DNA of 64,000 nucleotides from assembly GCF_900302475.1 (NCBI RefSeq), contig NZ_OMOQ01000001.1:1-64000 (forward strand), given 5' to 3'. A model generated the notes under the pieces. It ran no database searches. It saw only the letters and a program-made list of their open reading frames with translations, and had not been told where the DNA came from. Source of the stretch: Defluviimonas aquaemixtae. Lineage in GTDB: Bacteria; Pseudomonadota; Alphaproteobacteria; Rhodobacterales; Rhodobacteraceae. Position 1 is the stretch's first letter. Each line of letters begins with the position of its first letter. The position numbers and the translations under genes are program-made. Shown one piece after another: positions 56,863-64,000 of the stretch.

Positions 56863-57822
56863 TCAGGCGGCCAGTCCCCTGGACCCCATGTTCAAGAACT
56901 TCTCGCGCCTGTCCTTGACGAGATCGGCCGGCTTTCTACCCGACAATTCTTCGAGCATCGCGCCGATCGCCTTGCCAACGCTCGCGATCGCTTCGTCGCG
57001 CTTGCGCTGGGCGCCACCGAACGGTTCCTCGATGATCCGATCGATGACGCCGAGCTTCAAGAGATCCTGCGCGGTCAGGCGAAGCGCATTGGCTGCCTCG
57101 CGCATCCGCTCGGCATCCTTCCACAGGATCGAGGCGCAGCCTTCGGGGGTGATCACCGAATAGATCGAATGCTCGAGCATCGCGACCCGGTTCGCGGTCG
57201 CCAGCGCCACCGCCCCGCCCGAGCCGCCCTCGCCGATCACGACCGAGATCAGTGGCACGCCGATCTGCAGGCATTTCTCGGTCGACCGCGCGATGGCCTC
57301 GGACTGCCCGCGTTCTTCCGCACCCTTGCCTGGATAGGCGCCGGGCGTGTCCACGAGCGTGATGACGGGCAGGCGGAAGCGATCGGCGAGGTCCATGAAC
57401 CGGATGGCCTTCCTGTACCCTTCGGGCCGGGCCATACCGAAATTGCGCTCGATCCGGGTTTTCGTGTCGGAGCCCTTTTCTTGCCCGATCACCATCACGG
57501 GCTGGTCATTGAAGCGCGCGAGACCACCCATGATCGCCTGATCATCGGCGAAATTGCGGTCGCCGGCGAGCGTGGTGAATTCCGTGAAGAGCGTGTCGAT
57601 GTAGTCCTTGCAATGCGGCCGGTCTGGGTGTCGCGCAACCTGGCATTTCCGCCAGGGATCGAGGTTCTTGTAGAGGTCGCGCAGCATGTCGGCCGCTTTC
57701 TTGTCGAGTGCGGCGGCTTCCTTCGTGACGTCCATCCCCTCGTTCTTGCGGGCCAGCGCGCGCAGCTCTTCGGCCTTGCCTTCGATCTCGGCCAGCGGCT
57801 TCTCGAATTCGAGGTAGTTCAT
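56863..57822 (-). CDS. accA: Acetyl-CoA carboxylase carboxyltransferase alpha subunit
   Basis: The start is ATG 57822 ([20 protein letters not shown]) after GGGGAGAG. The 319-residue protein has the AccA core: [36 protein letters not shown] and [13 protein letters not shown]. It makes malonyl-CoA with AccD. Monocistronic. Confidence 0.97.
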   Translation of the reverse strand: MNYLEFEKPLAEIEGKAEELRALARKNEGMDVTKEAAALDKKAADMLRDLYKNLDPWRKCQVARHPDRPHCKDYIDTLFTEFTTLAGDRNFADDQAIMGGLARFNDQPVMVIGQEKGSDTKTRIERNFGMARPEGYRKAIRFMDLADRFRLPVITLVDTPGAYPGKGAEERGQSEAIARSTEKCLQIGVPLISVVIGEGGSGGAVALATANRVAMLEHSIYSVITPEGCASILWKDAERMREAANALRLTAQDLLKLGVIDRIIEEPFGGAQRKRDEAIASVGKAIGAMLEELSGRKPADLVKDRREKFLNMGSRGLAA

Positions 57823-57933
57823 CGCGCTCTCCCCAACGGTCACCGGCCTGTATGACGGGAGCCGTCACGCAATGCAACTCTGCGCGAAGGCCGATGGACA
57901 AGCATCCAGGGCGCCACTAGCGTCAGCGCCGGC

Positions 57934-59148
57934 ATGCATGACCGGATCGCACTCGACAGCCGCGCGTCGTGGCTCCGCCTCGGGGTTTCGCTTCTCGTGG
58001 GCATTGTCGGCAATGTCGGCATGTGGGCGGTGATCCTGATCATGCCGGCGATGCAGGCGGAGTTCGGGATCGACCGGGCGGACGCCACCTTGCCCTATAC
58101 GGTGACGATGGTGGGCTTCGCGCTCGGCAATTTCCAGATCGGCCGGGCGGTGGACCGGTTCGGGATGGCGGTGGCCTTGACCGGCGCGGCGATTCTGATC
58201 GCAGCGGGTTACGGGCTCGCGGCAGCGAGCGGGTCGATGATTCTGCTGACGGCGGCGCATTTTGCGATCGGCTTCGGCACGGCGGCAAGCTTCGGCCCGC
58301 TGATCGCCGATGTCTCGCAATGGTTCCTGAAGCGTCGCGGCATCGCGGTGGCGCTGGTGGCGAGCGGCAACTACCTCTCGGGCGCGATCTGGCCCGTGGC
58401 GCTGTCGGGACTGCTGGAGAGCGACGGCTGGCGGGCGGTCTATCTCTTCCTCGCCGCGCTGACCCTCGCCGTGGTGATCCCGCTGGCGCTTCTTCTCCGC
58501 AGGGGGCTGCCCGAGGACCTGTCGCACCACACCACCCGCATCGCCGCCGAGCGCGCGGCGACGACGGGCCTCAGCCCCCGGGCGCTGCAATGGCTGCTGG
58601 CACTCGCCGGCGTCGGCTGCTGCGTGGCGATGTCGATGCCGCAGGTCCATATCGTCGCCTACTGCGTCGATCTCGGCTTCGGCCAGACCGTAGGGGCGGA
58701 AATGCTGTCGCTGATGCTTCTGGGCGGCGTCGCCTCGCGGGTCGCCTCGGGGCTGCTCGCGGACGTCTTGGGTGGGGTGCGGACGCTCCTGATCGGCTCG
58801 GCGCTGCAGGCGGTGGCGCTGGTGCTCTACCTGCCCTCGGCAGGGCTCACCTCGCTTTATGTCGTGAGCCTGATATTCGGCCTGTCGCAGGGCGGGATCG
58901 TCCCCTCCTATGCCGTCATCGTGCGGGAATACCTGCCGGCGCGGGAGGCTGGCGCCCGGGTCGGCTTCGTGATGATGGCGACGATCATCGGCATGGCGCT
59001 CGGCGGCTGGATGTCGGGCTGGATCTATGACCTTACCGGATCCTACCAGATAGCGTTCGTCAACGGCATCGCATGGAACCTCCTCAACCTCGGGATCGTA
59101 TTGATGATCCTCTTGCGCTCGCGCCCGCGGTTGCCCGCGGTGGCATGA
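57934..59148 (+). CDS. MFS transporter
   Basis: The 404-residue protein has twelve predicted membrane segments and MFS loop motifs (GRAVDRFGMAVALTG, SGLLADVLGGVRTLLIG). It resembles oxalate/monocarboxylate-type carriers, but the substrate is unknown. Convergent with mcl1, 6 nt apart. Confidence 0.88.
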   Translation: MHDRIALDSRASWLRLGVSLLVGIVGNVGMWAVILIMPAMQAEFGIDRADATLPYTVTMVGFALGNFQIGRAVDRFGMAVALTGAAILIAAGYGLAAASGSMILLTAAHFAIGFGTAASFGPLIADVSQWFLKRRGIAVALVASGNYLSGAIWPVALSGLLESDGWRAVYLFLAALTLAVVIPLALLLRRGLPEDLSHHTTRIAAERAATTGLSPRALQWLLALAGVGCCVAMSMPQVHIVAYCVDLGFGQTVGAEMLSLMLLGGVASRVASGLLADVLGGVRTLLIGSALQAVALVLYLPSAGLTSLYVVSLIFGLSQGGIVPSYAVIVREYLPAREAGARVGFVMMATIIGMALGGWMSGWIYDLTGSYQIAFVNGIAWNLLNLGIVLMILLRSRPRLPAVA

Positions 59149-59154
59149 CGGGCC

Positions 59155-60111
59155 TCACCCCGCGATCATCTCCGACTGCCGAACGATCACCTCGGCCTGC
59201 TTGATCGAGGCGATATCGACAAGCCGCCCCTTGTAAACTGTCGCGCCTGCGCCCTCGGCCTTGGCCTTCTCCATCGCCGCCAGAATCTCGCGCGCTTCCG
59301 TCACCTGCTCCTCCGACGGCGTGAAAACCTCGTTGCACAAGGCGACCTGCTTGGGGTGGATCGCCCATTTGCCGACCATGCCGAGTGTCGCCGACCGCCG
59401 CGCCTGGGCGCGAAAGCCCTCGTCATCGGAGAAATCGCCGAACGGTCCGTCAACCGGCAGGACGCCATGTGTGCGGCAGGCCGCGACGATCGCGGCCTGG
59501 GCCCAGTGCCAGGGATCGGACCAGTGCTGGGCCCCCTCGCGGAGCATGTAGTAGTTCTCCTGCGTGCCACCGATGCCGGTCGTCTGCATTCCCATCGAGG
59601 CGGCGAAGTCGGCAGCGCCGAGGCTCATCGCGTGAAGGCGCGGCGAGGCGGCCGCAATCTCCTCGACATGAGCGATTCCGGCGGCGGACTCGATGATGAC
59701 TTCCAGTGAGATGGGTTTTTTCCGTCCCTTCGCCGCCTCGATGGCCGCAACGAGAGCGTCAACGGCGTAGACGTCCGCCGCGCAGCCCACCTTGGGGATC
59801 ATGATCTGGTCCAGCCTGTCGCCGGCCTGCTCAAGCAGGTCCACGACGTCGCGATACCAGTAGGGTGTGTCCAGGCCGTTGATCCTAGCGGACAAATACT
59901 TGTCGCCCCAGTCCACGTCGCGGATCGCCTGGATGATGTTCCTGCGCGCCTCTGGCTTATCGTCGGGGGCCACGGAATCTTCCAGGTCGAGGTTGATCAC
60001 ATCGGCTGCCGAAGCCGCCATCTTCTCGAAAATCTGGGGGCGGGAGCCCGGCCCGAAGAGTTGGCAGCGGTTCGGACGGGAGGGAGCGGGGGGCTGGATG
60101 CGGAAGCTCAT
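59155..60111 (-). CDS. mcl1: L-malyl-CoA/beta-methylmalyl-CoA lyase
   Basis: The 318-residue protein has the HpcH/CitE fold: NLDLEDSVAPDDKPEARRN, LEVIIESAAGIAHVEEIA and GMVGKWAIHPKQVALCNEVF. Length and sequence fit Rhodobacter Mcl1 of the ethylmalonyl-CoA pathway, which cleaves beta-methylmalyl-CoA to glyoxylate and propionyl-CoA. Confidence 0.95.
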   Translation of the reverse strand: MSFRIQPPAPSRPNRCQLFGPGSRPQIFEKMAASAADVINLDLEDSVAPDDKPEARRNIIQAIRDVDWGDKYLSARINGLDTPYWYRDVVDLLEQAGDRLDQIMIPKVGCAADVYAVDALVAAIEAAKGRKKPISLEVIIESAAGIAHVEEIAAASPRLHAMSLGAADFAASMGMQTTGIGGTQENYYMLREGAQHWSDPWHWAQAAIVAACRTHGVLPVDGPFGDFSDDEGFRAQARRSATLGMVGKWAIHPKQVALCNEVFTPSEEQVTEAREILAAMEKAKAEGAGATVYKGRLVDIASIKQAEVIVRQSEMIAG

Positions 60112-60373
60112 GGGGCGGATCCTTCGGCAAGGAAGTTTCGTGAATTGTCAGCGTTCGGATAGAATATTGCGCTGCGGCGTGCAAGCGTCCTTTCGCATGC
60201 GCAGAAAACGTTCTCGGCGGCGCGTCGGCAGAACGTATGGCAATCAGGCGCGGGGCGGAGCGTTCACTGACGAATCCTCGTCCTCTGAGCCACGCGGCCG
60301 CGCACGCAGGCGTAACGGCGCGTTAATAGTTAACTCCTAGAACAGGAAGTGAACAAAGCCACGAGGTATTCCG

Positions 60374-60505
60374 ATGCGTGAATCACTGTCCATCGCCGTC
60401 ATGTTCCTGCTCCTCGCCATCGCTGGGATCGAACCGGGCCACGCGCAGGGGGCGAAAACCTGCAAGGCAGGTATCGTCGCCGACGTGCTTTCGTTGGCGT
60501 GCTGA
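60374..60505 (+). CDS. Possible 43-residue secreted peptide
   Basis: The ORF from ATG 60374 has a clear signal peptide (LSIAVMFLLLAIAGIEPGHA), then a mature part of about 19 residues with two Cys (KTCKAG... and ...SLAC). AGG lies upstream. It could be a real micropeptide or the 5' remnant of a lost gene. Convergent with the lytic transglycosylase. Confidence 0.4.
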   Translation: MRESLSIAVMFLLLAIAGIEPGHAQGAKTCKAGIVADVLSLAC

Positions 60506-60551
60506 GGCGCGCCGGCGCGACGTCCCGATTGATTGGGGCGCAGTCGGCCGG

Positions 60552-61721
60552 TCAAAGACCGGCCAGCAGGGCGCGCGTCGGCCAGGCATCCGCCGGCAGT
60601 CCGAGGCGGATTTGCTCCTTCTGGACAGCTTCACGCGTCTTTGCGCCCAGGATGCCGTCTATGCCGCCGACGTCGTGCCCCCGCGCCTGCAGCTTCTGCT
60701 GGAGCGCCTGCATCTGGTTCGGCGACAGTCCGGCCTCGGGATTGCCCGCGTCATAGGGCGGGGCGCCCTCCAGCCGGGTCGCGAAATAGGCGGCTGTAGT
60801 GACATAGACGAAGCTCTTGTTCCATTCGAAATAGACGTGGAAGTTCGGATAGGCCATGAAGGCCGGTCCCTTCCGTCCCATGGGCAGCAGGACCGACCCT
60901 CTCAGCCCCTGCGCGAGCGCTTCTGAGCGCCCCTTCACACCCATGCGGGCCCATTCAGTAACCGGTAGCTGGGTCTGCAGCCCCGTCTTCGACCAATCGA
61001 GCCCTTCGGGCACCACGATCTCCTGAAGCCACGGCTCGCCGGACCGCCAACCAAGCCCCCGTAGCATCCGCGCCCCGCTCATCAGCGCGTCGGGCGGCGA
61101 CGTCTTGAGGCTGACCTTGCCGTCGCCGTCACCGTCGACGCCGTTCCTGAGAATGTCCTCCGGCAGCATCTGGACCATGCCGATCTCGCCCGCCCAGGCG
61201 CCCTTCGTGCGCGCCGGATCGAAATCGCCGCGTTGGTGAAGTTCGAGGGCCGCGAAGATCTGCGGCCGGAACAGCGCGGGCCGCCGGCAGTCATGTGACA
61301 GCGTGACGAGCGCGTTCAGCGTGTTGAAATCGCCCTGAACCGCACCGTAGTCGGTTTCAAGCGCCCAGAATGCCAGCAGCACGCCCGGCGACACGCCGTA
61401 ATCCCGCGCGACGCGCTGGAAGACGCTCTGATAGCGCTGCGCGTTGCGCTGGCCGTTCACCAACCGGTTCTTGCTGATCACGGCACGTGAGAAGTCGATG
61501 AAGTTCTTTTGGAAAACCCCCTGGGAGCGGTCCGCCTTCAACACCCGGCTGTCCTGGCGCACGCCCGCGAAGAATGCTTCGACGCGCGCCGGCGCATGAC
61601 CGCGCGCGACGGCCTCGGATTTGAGTTCGGCGACGAAGCTGCCGAAATTGCCGCCGCAGCCGAGCGCGGCCTGACTCGACATGGTGAAAGCAAGGGCGAT
61701 AGCGGGTAGGCGCATGGTCAT
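60552..61721 (-). CDS. Lytic murein transglycosylase, MltB family
   Basis: The 389-residue protein has a signal peptide. The transglycosylase domain has catalytic Glu in LLAFWALETDYGAVQG and AGEIGMVQMLPEDILRNGVD. A C-terminal peptidoglycan-binding domain follows (QALQQKLQARGHDVGGIDG). It cleaves glycan strands. ATG 61715 is an alternative start. Confidence 0.93.
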   Translation of the reverse strand: MTMRLPAIALAFTMSSQAALGCGGNFGSFVAELKSEAVARGHAPARVEAFFAGVRQDSRVLKADRSQGVFQKNFIDFSRAVISKNRLVNGQRNAQRYQSVFQRVARDYGVSPGVLLAFWALETDYGAVQGDFNTLNALVTLSHDCRRPALFRPQIFAALELHQRGDFDPARTKGAWAGEIGMVQMLPEDILRNGVDGDGDGKVSLKTSPPDALMSGARMLRGLGWRSGEPWLQEIVVPEGLDWSKTGLQTQLPVTEWARMGVKGRSEALAQGLRGSVLLPMGRKGPAFMAYPNFHVYFEWNKSFVYVTTAAYFATRLEGAPPYDAGNPEAGLSPNQMQALQQKLQARGHDVGGIDGILGAKTREAVQKEQIRLGLPADAWPTRALLAGL

Positions 61722-61800
61722 CTCCTGTCTGGCGCGGCTCAGACTAGCGCACCGGGCGGAGGCGGCAATACGCGGTTTCCCGCCGACATGAAGACGTCCG

Positions 61801-61815
61801 TTAACACTTGATTAA
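61801..61815. promoter_or_regulatory. CtrA-type box TTAA-N7-TTAA
   Basis: TTAACACTTGATTAA is an exact TTAA-N7-TTAA match to the alphaproteobacterial CtrA half-site pattern. It lies 75 nt upstream of the receiver-like gene and 79 nt upstream of the divergent transglycosylase. Confidence 0.55.
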
Positions 61816-61890
61816 TCATTGTTCACGATCCTCTAACAAACAATACGAAAAGGGTCTGATAGGGAGGCCCGGCGGTAGGCGAGGATAGCC

Positions 61891-62253
61891 ATGCGCGTTC
61901 TCATCGTGGAAAGCGATCCCAACCTCGGCTGGCTTTGGAAACGCCATCTGGAGCGGTTCTCGGCAGAGGTCCGCATCGCACGCGGCCAGGCCGAGGCCGT
62001 GGCGTTTCTCGAGGCGCAGTCCGTCGAAGTGATCGTGCTCGACCTCGTTCTCGAGGAAGGCAGCGCCATCGCGGTCGCCGATTATGCGAGCTACCGCCAT
62101 CCGTCCACGCGCGTCGTCTTTGTCACGAATACCAGCTTCTTCTCGGACGGTTCGATCTTTCAGCACATTCCGAACGCCTGCGCTTTCCTGCCGAGTGCCA
62201 CGCCGCCCGAAGACCTCGCGGCGGTGGTGGAACACTACGGCAGCACCGGCTGA
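61891..62253 (+). CDS. Single-domain receiver-like protein, divergent active site
   Basis: The 120-residue protein has the CheY-like pattern: acidic pair E7/D9 (IVESDP), phospho-acceptor D51 (IVLDLVLEEG) and T79 (VVFVTNTS). The conserved Lys near position 101 is missing (AFLPSATPP). No output domain. A CtrA-type box lies upstream. Phosphorylation is uncertain. Confidence 0.8.
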   Translation: MRVLIVESDPNLGWLWKRHLERFSAEVRIARGQAEAVAFLEAQSVEVIVLDLVLEEGSAIAVADYASYRHPSTRVVFVTNTSFFSDGSIFQHIPNACAFLPSATPPEDLAAVVEHYGSTG

Positions 62254-62256
62254 GCC

Positions 62257-63231
62257 TCAGCCGCGCCTGTGGGGGGAGTCAAAATCCAGGATCGGATTGA
62301 TCGGAATGATCCGGTGCGGATTGATGCTCTCGTGGCTGAAATAGTAGTGGCGCACGATGTGATCGAGCCGCACCGTCGCGGCGACGCCGGGATGCTGATA
62401 GAGGGCACGCGTGTAGTCCCAGAGGTTCTCGTAGTCGATCAACCGCCGCCGGTTGCACTTGAAATGCGTGTGATAGACGCTGTCAAAGCGCACGAGCGTC
62501 GGGAAGAGCCGCCAGTCCGCTTCTGCCAGCCGGTCGCCCATAAGCCAGCGCTGCCGCGATAGCCGGTCCTCGAGCCAGTCGAGAGAGTCGAACAAAGCCG
62601 CGACGGCAGCGTCGTAAGGGCCCTGCCGAGTAGCGAAACCCGCCTTGTAGACGCCGTTGTTGACCGTGTCGTAGATGCGCGCGTTCACGGGTTCGATCGC
62701 CGCGCGCAGATCTTCCGGCCAGTAGTCGTCCGTGTTGCCGGTGAGGTGGTCGAAGGCGGAATTGAACATGCGGATGATCTCGGCGCTTTCGTTCGACACG
62801 ATCGTGCCGCGCTTCCCGTCCCAGAGCACCGGTGTGCTGACCCGGCCTGTCATCCCCGGCTCGGCGCGGAGATAGATATCACGGAGGAACTCCGTGCCGT
62901 GGAGCGTGTCGCCCGTCGCGCCGGGAAAATCGGTGCGGAAGGTCCAGCCGTCGTCCAGCAAATCCGGATGGGTCACCGAGACGCCGATCAGGTCCGTGAG
63001 CCCCTTGAGCGCGCGGAAGATCAGCGTGCGATGAGCCCAGGGACAGGCGTAGGACACGTAGAGGTGGTAGCGCCCGGCCTCGGCGCGAAAGCCTCCTTGG
63101 CCCGAGGGGCCGGGCGCGCCGTCAGGCGTGACCCAGTTGCGGAAGGTGGACTCGGCTCGACGGAACGCACCGTCCGTGGGGGCGGAACCGTTTCCGTCAG
63201 CCGACCATCTGCCGTCGATGAGCTTACCCAT
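62257..63231 (-). CDS. Glutathionyl-hydroquinone reductase
   Basis: The start is ATG 63231 behind GGAGGAAC. The 324-residue protein is a Xi-class glutathione transferase: catalytic Cys in SYACPWAHRTLI, RVSTPVLWDGKRGTIVSNES, and VRFDSVYHTHFKCNRRRLID. It removes glutathione from conjugated hydroquinones. Convergent with the receiver gene, 3 nt apart. Confidence 0.93.
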   Translation of the reverse strand: MGKLIDGRWSADGNGSAPTDGAFRRAESTFRNWVTPDGAPGPSGQGGFRAEAGRYHLYVSYACPWAHRTLIFRALKGLTDLIGVSVTHPDLLDDGWTFRTDFPGATGDTLHGTEFLRDIYLRAEPGMTGRVSTPVLWDGKRGTIVSNESAEIIRMFNSAFDHLTGNTDDYWPEDLRAAIEPVNARIYDTVNNGVYKAGFATRQGPYDAAVAALFDSLDWLEDRLSRQRWLMGDRLAEADWRLFPTLVRFDSVYHTHFKCNRRRLIDYENLWDYTRALYQHPGVAATVRLDHIVRHYYFSHESINPHRIIPINPILDFDSPHRRG

Positions 63232-63473
63232 GCTTGCCGTTCCTCCGTCGCCGCTTGGCATAAGAAATATGAAAGCGACACCTCCGCCGGAACCGGCCGA
63301 GGCGCGGAAACGTTCTGCATCCTTGCACAGACAAACGCCCCGGCGATTGTCTGGCGACAACGAACAGAGTGACCCTGCGGAACCCTATTGAGCGCAGGAC
63401 TGCCGGCGGTAGGGCGCAAAAGCTTGATTCTGACGGAAAAAGGTTCATTCTTGTGGTTCTGGGGGAAGGTGTG

Positions 63474-63824
63474 ATGACGGACTATCTGCCGGACGAGGTG
63501 CGCGCCGGGCTTGAAGAGGCGCGAAAACGCGAGATGCGGCGGCGCTCGAGACTCTGCGTGCACGCGGATGACGACGTCTATCCGATCCTGCGGTTCTGGG
63601 ATACCGGCTTCGCGCTCGACGCCGACCAGGTCGAGCATCTGAGGGGACTCGTCGACATCTACGACGGGCCGCGCCATCTCTACCAGTCGCTGATCGTGGC
63701 CTCCGGGGTGGAGGGTGGCGAGCTCATCTGCACGATGAAGCGCTCGACCGAGGCGCGCGAAGGTCCCGCGCTCGACTACGCGCGCGACGACGATGCGCCC
63801 AAGGGCTATCTGCCGCGCACCTGA
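63474..63824 (+). CDS. Conserved hypothetical protein
   Basis: The start is ATG 63474 after GGGGGAAGG; the longer frame from 63369 has no site. The 116-residue protein is soluble and charged (RAGLEEARKREMRRRSRLCV; RFWDTGFALDADQVEHLRGL; VDIYDGPRHLYQSLIVAS). It resembles a conserved family of Rhodobacteraceae of unknown function. Confidence 0.75.
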   Translation: MTDYLPDEVRAGLEEARKREMRRRSRLCVHADDDVYPILRFWDTGFALDADQVEHLRGLVDIYDGPRHLYQSLIVASGVEGGELICTMKRSTEAREGPALDYARDDDAPKGYLPRT

Positions 63825-63834
63825 CGCAACTCGC

Positions 63835-64000
63835 TTATTGCAGGTCGGCGAAAGCCCTCTGCATCCGCTCCACCGCGTCGTCGATCCGCGCCCGCGGCAT
63901 GGCGATGTTGAAGCGCAGGTAGCTCTCGCCCCCCAGGCCGAAGACCGGACCCGGGCTCGCCGCGATCTTCGCGCCTTGCGCGACGCGGCCCACGAATTCC
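63835..64000 (-). CDS. PatB/MalY-type aminotransferase, C-terminal fragment
   Basis: Partial: only the last 54 codons are in the window (EFVGRVAQGAKIAASPGPVF ... MQRAFADLQ, TAA at 63835). The pattern SPGPVFGLGGESYLRFNIA fits the C-terminus of PLP cystathionine beta-lyase/PatB-like enzymes, with the carboxylate-binding Arg. Confidence 0.7.
   Translation of the reverse strand, partial: EFVGRVAQGAKIAASPGPVFGLGGESYLRFNIAMPRARIDDAVERMQRAFADLQ

Noticed and set aside
62247..62263. Palindrome CGGCTGAGCCTCAGCCG between the receiver and GST genes
   Set aside because: It arises because both convergent genes end in GGC TGA; too short and without a T tract to call a terminator.

Overview
The window is one contiguous high-GC stretch of an alphaproteobacterial chromosome, most likely from the Rhodobacteraceae/Paracoccaceae. 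The basis is gene content and order: a crcB-rluC-HAD-atp12 block, a BztABCD-type amino-acid transporter, L-malyl-CoA lyase, a DUF302-containing sox locus, and Tat/Sec signal style. The species cannot be named from the sequence. There are no phage, IS or CRISPR signals; the only clearly foreign-looking DNA is a low-GC patch at about 5.7-6.5 kb.

Region 1 (1-17.7 kb) is the S10-spc-alpha ribosomal protein supercluster: end of tuf, then rpsJ-rplC-rplD-rplW-rplB-rpsS-rplV-rpsC-rplP, rpmC-rpsQ-rplN-rplX-rplE-rpsN-rpsH-rplF-rplR-rpsE-rpmD, rplO-secY-adk, rpsM-rpsK-rpoA-rplQ. Gene order is classical, but several intrinsic-terminator hairpins and new promoters cut it into units. Two of the breaks hold extra genes. 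Between rplP and rpmC lies a low-GC membrane-protein gene split by one in-frame TAG. Between rpmD and rplO lie a 49-codon ORF and a GFA/CENP-V-fold protein.

Region 2 (17.8-28.6 kb) has a LuxR/LuxI quorum-sensing pair with a lux-box-like dyad and a possible divergent microprotein. It is followed by rarA, the overlapping crcB-rluC-HAD-atp12 block and the bztABCD uptake operon. Region 3 (28.6-41.2 kb) is mostly minus strand: sixA, a 4Fe-4S protein and argB (overlapping), engB-MOSC-yidC (overlapping), a c-di-GMP phosphodiesterase, ttcA, and yidD-rnpA-rpmH. A plus-strand sulfotransferase-like gene, an orphan sensor kinase and tRNA-Arg(ACG) complete it.

Region 4 (41.3-56.7 kb) is a complete thiosulfate-oxidation island. 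A minus-strand regulatory/accessory arm (soxS, a HbpS/GlcG-like protein, soxR, a YeeE/SoxT permease) diverges from soxVWXYZABCDEF, which is followed by a DUF302 protein and a second SoxT-like permease. A LysR regulator and a divergent periplasmic cupredoxin flank it. SoxYZ carries the substrate, SoxXA loads it, SoxB and SoxCD oxidise it, SoxEF is a flavocytochrome c pair, and SoxS/V/W keep periplasmic thiols reduced. SoxR has two Cys placed as in persulfide-sensing ArsR repressors, and two AT-rich dyads in front of soxV and soxX are candidate operators.

Region 5 (56.8-64 kb) holds accA, an MFS transporter, mcl1, a possible secreted micropeptide, an MltB-type lytic transglycosylase, a receiver-like protein behind a CtrA-type box, a glutathionyl-hydroquinone reductase, a conserved hypothetical protein and the 3' end of a PatB/MalY-type aminotransferase.
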